A DNA stretch of 15,665 bases. Source: an uncultured Bacteroidales bacterium. GTDB taxonomy: Bacteria; Bacteroidota; Bacteroidia; Bacteroidales; Bacteroidaceae. Within the stretch, counting starts at the first letter, position 1; every line of letters starts with the position of its first letter. Position numbers and translations under genes: made by a program. The stretch spans positions 1 through 15,665 of the forward strand of contig CADCOX010000355.1 in the NCBI GenBank assembly GCA_902803195.1, written 5' to 3'. The notes under the pieces are model-generated. The model made no database searches. It worked only from the letters and a program-made list of their open reading frames with translations, and was not told where the DNA came from. Below, piece after piece: positions 7,053 through 15,584 of the stretch.

Positions 7053-8333
7053 ATGAGCCTGCTATCCTTCTTTCGTGAAGGTCTCCTGTGGACCATCGAT
7101 GTCAGCCAGCTACCGCGTCTGCGGCGGTGGGCTTTGCATGCATTGCGCCGGATGGTGATGACGGTCGAACTCTTTGTTGACCGCAACCTCTCTGCCCATG
7201 CCTCAGCCCTCACGTACTCCAGCATCCTTGGTGCGGTGCCCATCCTGGCTATCGTCTTTGCTATTGCTCGCGGGTTCGGGTTTGGGCAACTGATTGAACA
7301 GAAGCTGACTTCGAACGTGCGCTTCTCCCCCGAGATGACCACCACAATCATGGATTTCGTCAACTCCTATCTTGAGCGTGCTCGTGGCGGCGTCTTCATC
7401 GGGATAGGCATCCTCCTCTTGTTCTATACCCTCGTCAACCTGACCTCCAACATCGAGAATGCCTTCAACACCATCTGGTGCGTGAAAAACTCGCGCAACA
7501 CCTATCGTCGCATCGTCGACTACGTCAGCGTCTTCTTCCTGCTGCCCATCGTCATCGTGATCACTTCGGGTTTGCAGATTTTCCTTGTCGGTATCGGTCG
7601 GTTCTTGCCTTCGTTCACCTTCTTCAGCGGAGGCCTTGAGTTGTTGGTGCAGCTCTTGCCCTACGTGTTGACCGTACTGGCTTTCATGGCGCTCTACAAG
7701 CTCATGCCCAACACCGATGTCCATTGGCGTTCCACCGTGGTGCCCGCCATCCTTGCCGGTGTGGCCTTTCAGGGTTTGCAGTGGTTCTACATTCACTCTC
7801 AGGTGTGGATCTCCAGCTATAGCGCCATCTACGGTTCGTTTGCAGCCATTCCGTTGTTCATGCTTTGGATGCAACTCTCGTGGACCATCTGCCTGTTTGG
7901 CGCTCAACTATCGTATGCCAATCAGATGGAAGCCGACTTTGCGTTCGAGAAGATTGCGCCTCACCTCAGCCGCACCGCCCACGACCGCGTGGCGCTGCAG
8001 TTGATGAGTTCGCTCTGCCAGGCTTTCGAGCACGGCGATGCACCTACGGCCTCCGAACTGGCCGCAGCCACAGCTATCCCGCTCTCGCTGACCAATACTA
8101 TCCTTTATGAATTTACAGCCGACGAACGCCATCCGCTCGTCAGCGAGGTCATGCGGGGACGTCGCGACAAACCGCGCTTCCAGCCCGCTCGACCCGTAGA
8201 GGCCTTGACGCCCGAGGCTGTCGTCGATTACCTCAATAACCTGGGCGACGACTATCAGCCCCTCAGAACACCTCCCACCAGCGACGCTTCCGCGGCCTCG
8301 GCTGCTGCCCCAACGGGTCCATCTCCTCGCTGA
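7053..8333 (+). CDS. YihY/BrkB family inner-membrane protein
   Basis: The 426-residue protein has the family's six membrane segments (about 51-73, 112-132, 156-182, 196-216, 226-247, 262-286). Hallmark stretches are SAHASALTYSSILGAVPILA near 47-66 and YGSFAAIPLFMLWMQL near 260-275. Proteins of this family were once called RNase BN; that activity belongs to another gene, and the true function is unsettled. A soluble C-terminal part (about 290-405) with ASELAAATAIPLSLTNTILY looks like a winged-helix-type domain, also seen in Bacteroidetes homologues. A low-complexity Ser/Ala/Pro tail follows, encoded in the 71 bases shared with the opposite-strand gene. The ATG follows the RNase P RNA by 32 bases and no separate promoter box is clear. 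Confidence 0.9.
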   Translation: MSLLSFFREGLLWTIDVSQLPRLRRWALHALRRMVMTVELFVDRNLSAHASALTYSSILGAVPILAIVFAIARGFGFGQLIEQKLTSNVRFSPEMTTTIMDFVNSYLERARGGVFIGIGILLLFYTLVNLTSNIENAFNTIWCVKNSRNTYRRIVDYVSVFFLLPIVIVITSGLQIFLVGIGRFLPSFTFFSGGLELLVQLLPYVLTVLAFMALYKLMPNTDVHWRSTVVPAILAGVAFQGLQWFYIHSQVWISSYSAIYGSFAAIPLFMLWMQLSWTICLFGAQLSYANQMEADFAFEKIAPHLSRTAHDRVALQLMSSLCQAFEHGDAPTASELAAATAIPLSLTNTILYEFTADERHPLVSEVMRGRRDKPRFQPARPVEALTPEAVVDYLNNLGDDYQPLRTPPTSDASAASAAAPTGPSPR

Positions 8334-8694
8334 GGATCTGTTCGAACGTCTTGCCTTCGTGAATGATGCGGTAGATCGTTCCCCAGTCGGGCAGACCGCC
8401 TACGTTGCGGTCGTCAATCCACATATCCACTTTCAACTTGCGAGTGAAACTCTCGTTGCGCGTGATGTCCTCTTCGGGGAAGTCGCGGTTGATGGCGTAG
8501 AACTCCAGTCCGCGCTCGCGACACCAGTTCACAGCGGCATCTAAGAGTTCGCCTTCGCGTACCGTCCACAGGATGAGCTGGTGGCGCTCTTCTGTCAGCA
8601 TCTTCAGCGTCTGTACGGCAAACGGGATTTCCTCGCCGATGGCGGGGTAACGATGACGGACGATTGTGCCGTCGAAGTCTACTGCTATGGTCAT
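8263..8694 (-). CDS. HAD-superfamily hydrolase, small (143 aa)
   Basis: Probably a cytoplasmic phosphatase. The core motifs are present: AVDFDGTIV with nucleophile Asp6 and acid/base Asp8; LILWTVREG with Thr44 (motif II); Lys86/Lys88 as candidates for motif III; and MWIDDRNVGG with Asp94-Asp95 (motif IV). The lack of a cap domain fits the short length and suggests an accessible active site. Small HAD proteins of this form are common in Bacteroidales; the substrate is unknown. The start at 8694 places DFDGT close to the N-terminus as usual; a longer frame to 8751 would run over the promoter box. Its last 23 codons, including the basic tail PRPRKRRWWEVF, overlap the YihY-type gene tail to tail. 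Confidence 0.85.
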   Translation of the reverse strand: MTIAVDFDGTIVRHRYPAIGEEIPFAVQTLKMLTEERHQLILWTVREGELLDAAVNWCRERGLEFYAINRDFPEEDITRNESFTRKLKVDMWIDDRNVGGLPDWGTIYRIIHEGKTFEQILSEEMDPLGQQPRPRKRRWWEVF

Positions 8695-8726
8695 AGTCTG
8701 TTCTTCAGTTTTTCGTTTTTCGGCTG

Positions 8727-8734
8727 CAAAGGTA
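8727..8734 (-). promoter_or_regulatory. Predicted -7 box for HAD hydrolase gene
   Basis: On the minus strand this is TACCTTTG followed by CAGCC, a typical Bacteroidetes -7 box, 33 bases from the ATG at 8694. It supports the shorter start. No good -33 box is seen. Confidence 0.6.
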
Positions 8735-8832
8735 CGACAAAGCAGGCGCATAGGAGATAGTCAGCATGGTTAAAAATCCTTAAATCTAAAGCACTCGGAG
8801 CCTATAACGCGCGCGCATAAATGAATAAGGTG

Positions 8833-8840
8833 TATCTTTG
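8833..8840 (+). promoter_or_regulatory. Predicted -7 box for large secreted-protein gene
   Basis: TATCTTTG fits the TAnnTTTG consensus and is 48 bases upstream of the ATG at 8889, leaving an AT-rich leader of about 40 bases. Upstream is a CGCGCGCGC stretch (about 8808-8816) instead of a -33 TTTG. Confidence 0.6.
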
Positions 8841-8888
8841 CGCACTTTTTGCATAAATTATTCCACCAATCATTAACAAAACTGACAA

Positions 8889-11800
8889 ATGAAGCAACGT
8901 TTACTTACGTTCATGTCCATGGTTGCCCTCGCAGTGGTGTCCATGGCACAGATGACGTGGACCGCTCCTGCTCCCCAGGGTTCCGCCCTCTCGAGCAGTG
9001 ACCGCGACACCGTCTATCTCTACAATGTCGGCGCCGCTCAGTTCCTTCACGCAGGTACTGCGTGGGGTACGCACGCCGTGGTGAAATCACAGGGTCTGCC
9101 CATTCGTCTGACCTCCACGACGACCGAAGCTGGTGCCACCTACTGGCAGATCTACTTCTTCGAGGGTTCGAAGAGCAAGCAGATGCTGTTCAATGACAAC
9201 GGCTCTGACTGCTTTGTCGACCTGAACAATCAGGACGTCACCCAGTCCTATTGGGCCTTCTCCAAGGTGGGCGACTACTATCGCATCCAGAGCTTCTCGA
9301 CAGCCGTCAGCGACCCCGAAGCGTTCGACGCCTCGCTGTTCTTCGGTCAGTCGCCTCTGCGTACCGACTTCGACCAGAACGGCAACACCCTCGACAGCCA
9401 CATCGGTTGCTTTGCCGACATGAAAGCCGACGAGGAAGAGGCCCACATCGACTGGATCATCGTCACCAAGCGTGCTTACGACGAGTGGAATGCTGTCAAT
9501 GGTCTGAAGTACAACCTCCTCGACCTCATCAACACGGCAGAGGACTTCGGCGTGACACCTACCGATGCTATTGCTGTTCTGAACAACGCCAATGCCACAG
9601 CTGCCGACGTGCAGGCTGCCATCGACGGCATCAAGGAGGTCATCATCAATGGTCTCGACGATCAGGCCAGCGAGCTGAACCCCGTCGACGTTACGACGCT
9701 CTTCATCACCAACCCCGACTTCAACAACAAGAGCACGGATGGTTGGGTGCTCACGGGCTCCTATGCCAAGACGCAGAACAACCGCAACCACAACATTCAG
9801 TACGACGATGGCACTGAGACCGACGAAGTAGGTCTCGACACCGGCGGTTGGCTGGAGTTCTGGAAGAGTGGCGGCATCGATGCCGACCAGGATGCTCATC
9901 AGGTCATCAAGGACCTGCCTGCAGGTGTCTACAGTCTCGGCCTTGTCGGCGTCGGCACAGGTGGTCAGCTCTATGCCATCACCAACGGCATTGAACAGAC
10001 GGCTCCGCTCACCCAGTACCTGCAGCACGTCGACTTCCAGTTCCTGCATGTCGGCGGCGACCTCACCTTCGGCTTCAAGTTCTCGCCAACGGGCAGCGTC
10101 GCTTGGGTTGCTGTGGACAAGTTCCGCCTCTACTACCTCGGCAAGTCGACTGAGGATGAGACGCTCACGATGCTCCGCAAGGCTTTCGACCAGTACGAAC
10201 CCTACACCACTGATTATAAGATTAGCGAGGCGCTCATGGCCGAAGCCATCACCGTTCTTGACAATGCTCAGAAGCTGATCAACAACCGCAGCGACGACAA
10301 GGACGCCAACACGGCCGCCATCAATGCCATCAACGACATGACGGCTCGCATCACGGCCGAGGCTGCTGCCTACACGAAACTCGACAACTTCATCAACACG
10401 ACGATGGCCAACGACCTCACGCGCTATGCCGACTCTGAGTCGCCCGCCATCCAGACGCTCTACACGCAGATTACCGACTTCGAGGAGGAGTTTGCAGCTG
10501 CCTACAACGATGCCAGCTGGAGCACCGATGAGATCAACGCGAAGATTGAAGCCTACCACCAGGCTGTCACCGCTGCTCTCGAGGCTCGTCGTCAGGAAGT
10601 GAAGGCTCTGCTCGACGAGGCTGCTGCCAAGACCGAGCCTCTCGCTGAACCCCTCGACATCACCGAGCTCTACAGCGATATGTCGTTCGACTACACCACC
10701 TCGCAGGTGGGTCACACCGATGGCCTTGGCGACTGGGTCAACGAGACCAAGACGGGCAACTTCAAGACTGCCTACAGCACGGCTGAGGTCTGGAACACTC
10801 ATCCCTTCAATATCTATCGTGAACTCACCGACCTCCCCAAGGGTAAGTACACCATCCAAGTGAAGGCCTTCTACCGCACGTCCAACAACATCGACAACTA
10901 TCAGGGTTACGACGCTTCAGCCGAGCCGCTCGCTTTCCTCTATGCCAACAACAGCCAGAAGGGTCTTACCAACGTGGCTGAGTTCGCTCGCGAGGAGAAG
11001 TGGTTCAGCAACGACGCTGCACTCACCTCCGACGGCACTACCGACGACGAAGGCAATCCTGTCTACAATTCGGCACCCTTCGTGCCCAACAGCCAGCAGG
11101 GCGCTCACACCGTCTTCACCAGCGACGATCCTCTCGCTCAGAAGGCTATCACTGAGGTTGCAGCCTCCGTCATCAACGCAGGTGATGCCATCACCATCGG
11201 CATCAAGGGTTCTGCTGACATGCAGGACAACTGCTGGGTCATCTGGGCGGATGTCAAGGTGTTCTTCAACGGCATCAGCACGATCGACGACGAGCTCCAG
11301 GCCCTCATCGACAATGTAAGCAAGCTCAATGCCTTCGGTGTTCAAGCTACTGAAACACTCATCAGCGAGGCCGTTGCAGTCGGCGAGGCCGCTATCGGCA
11401 AGGACGCTGCTACGCAGGTCGAGGCTGCCAAGAGGCTGAATGCTGCTGTCGAGGCTTCGAAGCGCTCCGAGCAACTCGTCGATCAGATTGCAGGGCTCTA
11501 TCCTGTCTACGAAGAGAAAGTGCAGTCGCTCGAGGGCGATTATACCGACCAGTCGTTCCTGGATCTGATGTCGAATATAGGCAGTGCCTACAGCTCAGAG
11601 GTCTTCGAGAGCAACGAGCAGATTGAGCAGTGGATCGACCAACTCAAGGATGGTTGGACCGACTACATCCTCTCCAAGGCTGGCATCGAGAGTGCCTCTG
11701 CTGCCGAGCCGTTCGAGATCAGCGAGCTCATCGTCAACAACACCTTCGACGATGCTACGGGCGACAGCACCACGACGCCTTCGGGCTGGACTGCAGAGTT

Positions 11801-12497
11801 CGAGACCAACGGCGGTAAGGGCCGTGAGGGCGTCATGGAGTTCTGGGGCTGCAGCACCTTCGACATCTATCAGGAACTGCCTAAACTCAAGGAGGGCTAC
11901 TGGCGCCTCGAGGCCGATGCCTTCTGCCGTGCCGGTAATACCGACAACGAGATTGCAGCCATCTCCACTCCCGACAGCATCCCCTTCAACCAGGAGTACC
12001 TCTACGTCAGCACCAAGAGCTTCAACAAGGAGCAGAAGGTGATGCAGTGGAGCGACCTCAACGCTGGTGCTGTCGTGAACAACGAGGAGAACGCCGAACT
12101 CATCTCCACGCTCTCCAAGAACGACTACAGCTTCACTTTGGGCGATGTGACCACTAACTTCGTGGCTCCCAACAACCAAGCACAGCTCGTGACCTTCATC
12201 GCTGCCGGTCGCTATCATAATGTAGTCGAGTTCGCTTATAAGGAGAGCGACGGTCCCGTGCGCGTAGGTCTGAAGCTCATCGAGACGATGACCAACATCT
12301 GGTGTCCCTTCGACAACTTCCGCCTCTACTACCTCGGTACCACAGCTCCCGATGCCGTCGAGAGCCTTGCTGCCGACACGAAGGCTGCTCCTGCTGCTAT
12401 CTACACACTCGATGGCCGCCAGGCTTCGACCCTGCAGCGCGGCATCAACATCGTTCGTCGTGCTGACGGAACGGTCCAGAAGGTGCTTGTGAAGTAA
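8889..12497 (+). CDS. Large secreted multidomain protein, unknown activity
   Basis: No enzyme family is recognised in these 1202 residues. A signal peptide ends near VVSMAQ (21). An N-terminal domain (about 36-195) begins DTVYLYNVGAAQFLHAG and is rich in aromatics. Three related jelly-roll-like modules follow: about 263-418, 586-794 and 938-1149. Each opens with NPVDVTTLFITNPDF, EPLDITELYSDMSF or EPFEISELIVNNTF and closes with VDKFRLYYLG, WADVKVFFNG or FDNFRLYYLG, so they look like carbohydrate-binding folds. Acidic, Ala-rich helical stretches separate them (about 421-583 and 796-935), with a FIVAR-like pattern near 509-565. The end (1171-1202, IYTLDGRQ...KVLVK) resembles a short sorting tail. 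It converges with the GH10 xylanase gene. A surface or secreted glycan-binding role is inferred, not shown. Confidence 0.85.
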   Translation: MKQRLLTFMSMVALAVVSMAQMTWTAPAPQGSALSSSDRDTVYLYNVGAAQFLHAGTAWGTHAVVKSQGLPIRLTSTTTEAGATYWQIYFFEGSKSKQMLFNDNGSDCFVDLNNQDVTQSYWAFSKVGDYYRIQSFSTAVSDPEAFDASLFFGQSPLRTDFDQNGNTLDSHIGCFADMKADEEEAHIDWIIVTKRAYDEWNAVNGLKYNLLDLINTAEDFGVTPTDAIAVLNNANATAADVQAAIDGIKEVIINGLDDQASELNPVDVTTLFITNPDFNNKSTDGWVLTGSYAKTQNNRNHNIQYDDGTETDEVGLDTGGWLEFWKSGGIDADQDAHQVIKDLPAGVYSLGLVGVGTGGQLYAITNGIEQTAPLTQYLQHVDFQFLHVGGDLTFGFKFSPTGSVAWVAVDKFRLYYLGKSTEDETLTMLRKAFDQYEPYTTDYKISEALMAEAITVLDNAQKLINNRSDDKDANTAAINAINDMTARITAEAAAYTKLDNFINTTMANDLTRYADSESPAIQTLYTQITDFEEEFAAAYNDASWSTDEINAKIEAYHQAVTAALEARRQEVKALLDEAAAKTEPLAEPLDITELYSDMSFDYTTSQVGHTDGLGDWVNETKTGNFKTAYSTAEVWNTHPFNIYRELTDLPKGKYTIQVKAFYRTSNNIDNYQGYDASAEPLAFLYANNSQKGLTNVAEFAREEKWFSNDAALTSDGTTDDEGNPVYNSAPFVPNSQQGAHTVFTSDDPLAQKAITEVAASVINAGDAITIGIKGSADMQDNCWVIWADVKVFFNGISTIDDELQALIDNVSKLNAFGVQATETLISEAVAVGEAAIGKDAATQVEAAKRLNAAVEASKRSEQLVDQIAGLYPVYEEKVQSLEGDYTDQSFLDLMSNIGSAYSSEVFESNEQIEQWIDQLKDGWTDYILSKAGIESASAAEPFEISELIVNNTFDDATGDSTTTPSGWTAEFETNGGKGREGVMEFWGCSTFDIYQELPKLKEGYWRLEADAFCRAGNTDNEIAAISTPDSIPFNQEYLYVSTKSFNKEQKVMQWSDLNAGAVVNNEENAELISTLSKNDYSFTLGDVTTNFVAPNNQAQLVTFIAAGRYHNVVEFAYKESDGPVRVGLKLIETMTNIWCPFDNFRLYYLGTTAPDAVESLAADTKAAPAAIYTLDGRQASTLQRGINIVRRADGTVQKVLVK

Positions 12498-12558
12498 GAG
12501 AATTGCACACAAACCCATCGCAGTTGCAACGACAATCACGGTTGCAACGGCATCAGAA

Positions 12559-12588
12559 AAAGGGCATCGCCATTCAGCGGTGCCCTTT
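12559..12588. terminator. Bidirectional terminator between convergent genes
   Basis: AAAGGGCATCGC (12559-12570) pairs with GCGGTGCCCTTT (12577-12588) through 12 base pairs (one T-G) and a six-base loop. On the minus strand the stem ends in a five-T run; on the plus strand it is followed by CCTTTT. It serves both the large secreted-protein gene ending at 12497 and the xylanase gene ending at 12752. Confidence 0.75.
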
Positions 12589-12598
12589 CCTTTTGCAT

Positions 12599-12717
12599 TC
12601 TTTCGTTTGCTGTCTTTCGTTTACTGTCTTTCGTTTGCAGTCTTTCGTTTGCAGTCTTTCGTTTGCAGCCTTTCGTTTGCAGCCTTTCGTTTGCAGCCTT
12701 TCGTCTTCAGCCTTTCT
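12599..12717. repeat. 14-bp tandem repeat, eight copies plus a partial
   Basis: The unit TCTTTCGTTTGCAG or CCTTTCGTTTGCAG repeats without gaps at 12599, 12613, 12627, 12641, 12655, 12669, 12683 and 12697, with a broken ninth copy at 12711. The three copies from 12627 are identical, as are the two from 12669; variation is at the ends. Because 14 is not a multiple of three, the array is not a coding repeat. It lies between the terminator and the xylanase stop codon. Confidence 0.92.
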
Positions 12718-12751
12718 TATGTCTTGGCGATACGCTCTACTGGAGCGCTCC

Positions 12752-15385
12752 TCACTTCACGAGCACCTTGCGGCCACCCATGATGACGATGCCCCGATAA
12801 CCGCGTCCTACGCGCTGTCCAGCCAGGTTGTAGCGCTCGTCGCTCGTAGGCTTAGGTTCAGCTGTGATGGAAGGAACGTCGGTGTTGAGCGTACAGGTCA
12901 GCACGACCTTGTCGATGTTGCAGCTGGCACCTGTGATGCTGAAGCGCAGCACCTGCGGTCCCACCTCCAGGTATTTCGAGAGCGTACCCTTTACGGTCCT
13001 GTAGGTGTCCCAATTGCTGTTGCCTGTCTGCGGTACGTTGACACGTCCTATGCTCGTCACCTTGCCGTCCGCGACGAGGCCGATGCTGAAGCTCGAGCCG
13101 CTCACGCCCGATGACACAGTGGCTTCGAACGCATATTTACCAGGCTCTTTCACATCGATACTGTACTCCAGCCACTCGCCAGTGGCCGTGTAGCCGATGC
13201 CGTAACCCGTGCTGCCCTTGATGATGTCCACGCCTTCGTTGTCGGTGCGATAGCCCGCATTCCCCTCGTCCTTCGAGTCGCTGTCGTGGAAGGTGAAGCC
13301 CTCCTCGCCACGGTCGAAGTTCTCTGCTTCTATCGTGCCTGGCACCGTGATGACGCCTTTGTAAGCAGTGCGTTTGGGGTTCACCTTCAGCACGTAGCGT
13401 GCCACCTTCGACTCACGTCCATCGGCGTCCGTGGCGATGGCTTTGATGACATACTCGCCTTTGGCTGTCGGCTTGTAGCTGGCCTCATAGGGAGCCGTAG
13501 TGATGGTCTTGAGCAGGATGTTGTCCACGTAGAACTTCACGTTCTTAATCTCGTCGGCAGCTGTCACTGTTGCGCTGAGGGTCGTTGTCGTTCCGGCTGA
13601 GGCGGGGTTGTCGGCAGCCGTCACGTTGATGGCGATGTCGTTGTTCAAGTCAACGCGCTTGAAGACGATGCGATCGATGTCGAAGCCTCCTTCGTCAATC
13701 TTCAGTCGGATGACCTGCTGTCCGGCCTGCAGCGGCAGTAGCAGTCGTCCGTGGTTGGCCTTGTAAGTACTCCAATTGCCCGTGGGTGCTACGACCATGC
13801 GCTCAGTCAGCGTTTGCAGGCCTTTGTCGGTGTTGAGCGCCAGACTGAAAGCCGAGCCTGAGTTGATGGTGGCGATGTAGGCATCGAAGTCGTAGTAGCC
13901 TTCCTCCTTCACGTTGACCGTGTACTCCAGCCACTCGCCAGTGGACGTGTAGCCGATGCCGTAGCCCGAGCTGAGTCCGATGACGTCAACGCCGCCGCCA
14001 TTCGTGCGGTAGGAGGTGTTGCCCTCGTTGCGGCTGTCGGAGTCGTGGAAAGCTTCGCCCTCAGCACCGATGTCGAAGTTCTCCACCTGCAGCGTGCCAG
14101 GCAGTGAAGCGGTAGTGCGGAAGGGAGCGCGTGCCGGCCACGCTGTGATGCCCGACAGGCGTTCGTACTTCGTGCCATCTGTGGCGACGACGACAGCCTT
14201 CAATTCCGTTCGTCCCGAAGCCGTGGGGGCGTACTCCGTCGTGTAAGGCGGCGTGGTCATCGTGCTTACGAGCTTATTCTTCGCATATAGCTCCACTCGT
14301 TCAATCTGTTTGGTCTTGAGGCGGGCACGCACCTCGATGCTCATGGGCTCGTTCATCGTGGCATTGAGCGAGGCAGGCTTCACGTAGACAGATGCTTCCT
14401 TGACCATCCCCGGGAAGGGGCTCTTGGCCGTCCGTGCAGCTTCGCTTTTCATGTATCCACGTAGCCATTCCATGGCCGGACGGTCCTTGCCATCGCGAAT
14501 GATGCCCGAGTTGCCGTCGGTGACCCATGTGTGTCCGTAGATGTAGCCCCAGAGGGTGATGCCAGCGCAATAGTCGGCTTCCCACATATAAGGAATCTGC
14601 TCCTTGTAGCGCTGCAGTTGTTTCTGGTCGTCCGACGTACCGATGTCATACTCGGTGCTGTACATCGGCATGCGCAGCGCAGTCTGTATCTCGTTCATCG
14701 CAGCCTTGAAGTCGTTCACGTTCATGTCCGTCAGGTCGTGCGACTGACAACCGTAGGCATCTATGGGCGCACCGGCATCGCGCAGCGTGCGCACGAGGTC
14801 GATGAACTGCGTCCGCTGCCATTGGAAGGTGTTGTAGTCGTTGTAGATGAGGATGGCATCCGGCCAGCGTTCATGAGCCATCTCGAATGCCTTGATGATC
14901 CAGTCGTAGCCCGTCTTGCCATCGCCGCCCAGCGCCTCCTTGTAGGGTGCTGGCTGATGCCCGGGCACCGCTTCGTTCACGACGTCGATCATGGGCAGTT
15001 CGGGGTAATGCTTCTTGATGGCATCCATCCATTCCACGATGGCTTTGTATTGCTCAGAAGTCGAAAGGCTGTTCAGCCATGACGGGTACTGAGCGCCCCA
15101 GATGAGGCAGTGGAATTTGAATGGGAAATTATGCTGTTTGGCATAGTTGTAGGCGGCATCGCTACCCCAATTGAAGCTGCCGCGGCGTGAGCCTTCGATT
15201 GAGGACCACTTCGATTCGTTCTCCGGTGTGATCTGGTTCCAGAGGGTGTAGAACTTCTCGGAACCATAGTCCACTTGATAGCTGGTCGTGATGTTGCCCA
15301 GGAACTTGTCGGGGTTGGTGGACAACTGGGCGCTGGCGCTGCCCCAACTGATGCCGAGCGTGAGCAGTAGCAAAACCTTTCTCAT
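12752..15385 (-). CDS. Secreted GH10 endo-1,4-beta-xylanase with two CBM6 modules
   Basis: The enzyme should cleave the xylan backbone. Numbered from the ATG at 15385 (877 residues; a TTG two codons earlier is less likely): signal peptide 1-19 (ending SASA). The GH10 barrel spans about 25-315, with acid/base Glu138 in DVVNEAV, nucleophile Glu245 in MYSTEYDIG, a QSHD strand (His216) and WGYIYGHTWV. Ig-like domain 1 is at about 330-418, a CBM6-like module at about 428-578 (VENFDIGAEG...GEWLEY...FDIDRIVF), Ig-like domain 2 at about 583-668, and a second CBM6-like module at about 682-830. A linker and a tail ending in KVLVK close the protein. CBM6 modules typically bind xylan or other beta-glycans. 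Exact substrate (xylan or arabinoxylan) is inference. Confidence 0.93.
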   Translation of the reverse strand: MRKVLLLLTLGISWGSASAQLSTNPDKFLGNITTSYQVDYGSEKFYTLWNQITPENESKWSSIEGSRRGSFNWGSDAAYNYAKQHNFPFKFHCLIWGAQYPSWLNSLSTSEQYKAIVEWMDAIKKHYPELPMIDVVNEAVPGHQPAPYKEALGGDGKTGYDWIIKAFEMAHERWPDAILIYNDYNTFQWQRTQFIDLVRTLRDAGAPIDAYGCQSHDLTDMNVNDFKAAMNEIQTALRMPMYSTEYDIGTSDDQKQLQRYKEQIPYMWEADYCAGITLWGYIYGHTWVTDGNSGIIRDGKDRPAMEWLRGYMKSEAARTAKSPFPGMVKEASVYVKPASLNATMNEPMSIEVRARLKTKQIERVELYAKNKLVSTMTTPPYTTEYAPTASGRTELKAVVVATDGTKYERLSGITAWPARAPFRTTASLPGTLQVENFDIGAEGEAFHDSDSRNEGNTSYRTNGGGVDVIGLSSGYGIGYTSTGEWLEYTVNVKEEGYYDFDAYIATINSGSAFSLALNTDKGLQTLTERMVVAPTGNWSTYKANHGRLLLPLQAGQQVIRLKIDEGGFDIDRIVFKRVDLNNDIAINVTAADNPASAGTTTTLSATVTAADEIKNVKFYVDNILLKTITTAPYEASYKPTAKGEYVIKAIATDADGRESKVARYVLKVNPKRTAYKGVITVPGTIEAENFDRGEEGFTFHDSDSKDEGNAGYRTDNEGVDIIKGSTGYGIGYTATGEWLEYSIDVKEPGKYAFEATVSSGVSGSSFSIGLVADGKVTSIGRVNVPQTGNSNWDTYRTVKGTLSKYLEVGPQVLRFSITGASCNIDKVVLTCTLNTDVPSITAEPKPTSDERYNLAGQRVGRGYRGIVIMGGRKVLVK

Positions 15386-15425
15386 ATTCAATTGCTTTTA
15401 GTTAGTTACGTGCGTTATTGGGCTG

Positions 15426-15433
15426 CAAAGATA
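15426..15433 (-). promoter_or_regulatory. Predicted -7 box for xylanase gene
   Basis: On the minus strand this reads TATCTTTG followed by CAGCC, a strong match to TAnnTTTG, 40 bases upstream of the ATG at 15385. The same box sequence precedes the convergent large secreted-protein gene, although that alone does not show co-regulation. Confidence 0.65.
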
Positions 15434-15531
15434 CGTTCTTTTGCCTTATGCCTTTACCCCTTATGTCTCAAAAATCATCCATTTCTGTTTCATCCTATCG
15501 AACGTCCGAGGACAGAGGCTGAAAAGCATTG

Positions 15532-15572
15532 AAAAAAGGGCAGCAGTCGCTTGTGAGCAGACCGTTGCCCTT
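15532..15572 (-). terminator. Intrinsic terminator of the gene entering from the right
   Basis: On the minus strand AAGGGCA (15572-15566) pairs with TGCCCTT (15542-15536), enclosing further weak pairing, and the stem runs into a six-T stretch. It begins 13 bases after the stop codon at 15585. Confidence 0.7.
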
Positions 15573-15584
15573 GTCCGGAAGGCC

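Noticed and set aside
9087..10859. 590-residue open frame antisense to the large secreted-protein gene
   Set aside because: It mirrors the codon bias of the strongly supported plus-strand gene, has no recognisable domain, and has no promoter or signal of its own. The 314-residue frame at 11595-12539 is rejected for the same reason.
12599..12717. CRISPR array
   Set aside because: The 14-base units are contiguous with no unique spacers, and no cas gene is present.
12503..13114. Plus-strand frame with repeated SFVCSLSF-like peptides
   Set aside because: The peptide repeat is only the 14-bp DNA array read in shifting frames, and the rest is opposite the xylanase gene.
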